DNA from: an uncultured Clostridia bacterium
Lineage (GTDB): Bacteria > Bacillota > Clostridia > UBA1381
Length of the DNA: 8,158 nt
NCBI GenBank assembly: GCA_934476675.1
Contig: CAKSOE010000050.1
Coordinates: forward strand, 1-8,158
Direction: 5' to 3'
Shown here piece by piece: positions 6,895 through 8,158 of this stretch (positions within the stretch are counted from its first letter, which is position 1; every line of letters begins with the position of its first letter). The translations under genes and the position numbers were made by a program. The notes beneath the pieces were generated by a model. That model searched no databases. It was not told the DNA's origin and saw only the letters and a list, made by a program, of their open reading frames with translations.

Positions 6895-7008
6895 ATTGAG
6901 CAAACAGACAGTTAAAAACACCGTAAAATCAGCACTTTTAAGGGCGGTTTTGAGCAAGGTAATACCCTAACCCCAAACCGTCCCTAAAATGATTTCTATT
7001 TGCTCAAT
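6895..7008. repeat. Nested inverted repeat after the relaxase gene
   Basis: The outer arms ATTGAGCAAACAGA (6895-6908) and TCTATTTGCTCAAT (6995-7008) pair at 13 of 14 positions. Inside, AGGGCGGTTTTG (6941-6952) and CAAACCGTCCCT (6974-6985) pair with a small bulge. TTGAGCAA also recurs at 6950-6957. It may end the relaxase transcript, although no T-run follows, or belong to the right end of the element. The rest of the gene-free stretch 6876-7061 shows nothing else recognisable. Confidence 0.5.
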
Positions 7009-7061
7009 CTTTTCTCTGTCAAAAATTTTTCGCCACAATAACCAATTTTAGGCCATAGCCA

Positions 7062-7090
7062 TTTACTAATCAACAAAAATATGGTATAAT
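7062..7090 (+). promoter_or_regulatory. Promoter of the response regulator gene
   Basis: TTTACT (7062-7067), a 17-bp spacer and TATAAT (7085-7090) with an extended TGG in front form a good sigma-A promoter. AGGAGAAGGG at 7148-7157 serves the ATG at 7171. A two-codon frame, ATG ACA TAA, at 7159-7167 lies between them. Confidence 0.65.
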
Positions 7091-7170
7091 AGACATACTT
7101 ATCACTTTATAGACAAATGTTCGTATTAAATATATGGACATATTTTGAGGAGAAGGGAATGACATAATAT

Positions 7171-7428
7171 ATGGAAATCGTAAATATCGCTATATGTGAT
7201 GATAACATTGAACACATCAATATCCTTGAAAAATATTTGTTTGAAATAAGCAATATTAAAATTGAATGTGACGCATATCAAAGCGGAGAAAGCCTTGTTA
7301 ATGCCTATAAAAAAAATATTGAAAGATATGATGTTGTTTTTCTTGATATGGAAATGGAAGAATTAAACGGAATAGAAACCGCTAATTTAATACGAGAATT
7401 TGACGAGCATACCATCATTTTTATTTAA
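7171..7428 (+). pseudogene. Truncated AgrA/LytTR-type response regulator (receiver only)
   Basis: The 85 residues form the first two thirds of a receiver domain: acidic pair D10-D11 in IAICDDN, phosphoacceptor D59 in VVFLDMEM, and the following NGIETANLIREF helix typical of AgrA/LytTR regulators. The frame stops straight after the fourth strand (HTIIFI), where such proteins continue with a conserved Thr, later a Lys, and a LytTR DNA-binding domain of about 100 residues. None of these is present downstream in any frame. The next bases belong to a kinase in another frame, which points to an internal deletion. The remnant should not bind DNA. It is AT-richer than the mobility genes and is probably host DNA. 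Confidence 0.75.
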
Positions 7429-8158
7429 AGGAAAGCCATCTATTAAAATTGTTGTATCTTTTTTAACCATTGCTTTAATAGGAATTATCGAAATAATGGT
7501 TTTATTCTGCATTACTTTATTTTTGAGAGTAACGGTATCAACGGTAGTGAACACGCCATTGTATAGGCTGTTGGGAATAATAGTTTCTAAAATGCTCACA
7601 TTATTCGTTGTTAATATTATTTGCGTGAAATTCAGAAAAGAACAGTATTATATTGGAACATCATATTGGATGCTATTTCTTCTAATGTTTACCACGTCTA
7701 TAATTGCAGTTTTTCTGATTTTCAAACTCTCGTTTGACGACACTAGTGCTTTTATGCAAAACCTATCTATACTATGTTCGTTTGGTTTGCTGTTCAGTAC
7801 ATATTTTGCTCTATATCTATATGACCATATTATGAAGCAAGCCGCTACAATAAGAAATCAAGAGCAATATGAACAGCATTTAAAAAGGCAGTTGAAGCAC
7901 TTGGACGATATTTTAATAACACAAAAGCAAATAAAAAAATTCAAACACGATTTTGATAATTTTCAAATAGGTTTGCAATCCTATATAGATAATGGGGATT
8001 TATACGGAGCAAATATTTATTTGAATGATTTAAGAAAGAATGTAAAGTTTGATGAATGTACTGTTGAAACGGGCAATCCCGCATTAGATGCTATTTTGAG
8101 TACAAAAATAGCCATTGCAAAAAGTAAAGGAATAGATGTAAATACCATAATTCAAATT
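7403..8158 (+). pseudogene. AgrC-like GHKL sensor histidine kinase, N terminus missing, runs off the window
   Basis: The frame is open from 7403 to the window edge with no start codon of normal type near its beginning. It encodes about four hydrophobic segments (near 7448-7525, 7550-7620, 7660-7730 and 7760-7830). A dimerisation and phosphoacceptor region follows, with KFKHDFDNF (His codon 7946-7948), and then the start of the ATPase domain with the N-box TGNPALDAIL (Asn codon 8075-8077). Kinases of this family usually have six or seven membrane segments, so the first ones appear to be missing. The break coincides with the end of the response regulator remnant, so one deletion may have removed the regulator's 3' end and the kinase's 5' end. 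An in-frame ATG at 7496, with AGGA about 12 bases upstream, could allow a shortened protein. Confidence 0.75.

Larger units (their letters stand above)
111..6992. mobile_element. Serine-recombinase mobilizable element (approximate ends)
   Basis: The genes between these points form the set expected of a non-conjugative but mobilizable Clostridia element: an outward-facing TnpX-type serine recombinase at the left end, a cargo gene, TnpW-like and DUF3847-like small proteins, a hairpin-rich probable oriT and a MobA/MobL relaxase at the right end. No conjugative type IV secretion genes are present, so transfer would depend on a helper. Base composition changes clearly after the relaxase, where the response regulator and kinase are much more AT-rich. 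The ends given are a hypothesis: TnpX-type recombinases of the Tn4451 family exchange at a GA dinucleotide, and joining GA 111-112 with GA 6991-6992 restores an open frame. The element as such is well supported; the exact ends are not. Confidence 0.6.

Overview
The window looks like a small mobilizable genetic element of a gut-type Clostridia (Firmicutes) genome, with short pieces of host DNA on each side. This rests on protein families typical of Clostridia integrative elements (a TnpX-type large serine recombinase with a C-terminal DUF4368-like segment, a TnpW-like protein, a DUF3847-like protein and a MobA/MobL relaxase), strong AGGAGG-type ribosome binding sites, and sigma-A promoters with TATAAT -10 boxes. 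Species cannot be named from the sequence.

Layout. Bases 1-150 are an open frame that looks like the tail of an interrupted host gene. A large serine recombinase (147-1760, minus strand) reads outward toward that end. Its promoter lies back to back with the promoter of a 760-residue STAND/NB-ARC ATPase with C-terminal TPR repeats (1971-4253, plus). Two arrays of three 11-bp repeats, inverted relative to each other, bracket the STAND gene. A long terminator-like hairpin follows and contains the ribosome binding site of a 56-residue TnpW-like protein (4342-4512), whose stop overlaps the start of a DUF3847-like protein (4509-4718). A gene-free stretch full of inverted repeats (4719-5186, probable oriT and leader) precedes the relaxase (5187-6875). 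Bases 6876-7061 hold another large nested inverted repeat, and the right end of the element should lie in or near it. From about 7062 the DNA is clearly AT-richer and carries an AgrA/AgrC-like pair: a receiver-only response regulator remnant (7171-7428) joined directly to a histidine kinase that lacks its N terminus (to 8158, window edge).

How it fits together. The recombinase would excise and integrate the element. The relaxase would nick at oriT and allow transfer using another element's conjugation machinery. TnpW and DUF3847 are small accessory proteins that usually travel with such relaxases. The STAND protein is the cargo or regulator, and a phage-defence or signal-sensing role is possible but not shown. 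The most unusual signals are the paired 11-bp iteron arrays around the STAND gene, the terminator that also buries the tnpW ribosome binding site, and a GA-to-GA joint (111-112 with 6991-6992) that would restore an in-frame hydrophobic C terminus to the interrupted left-hand gene.
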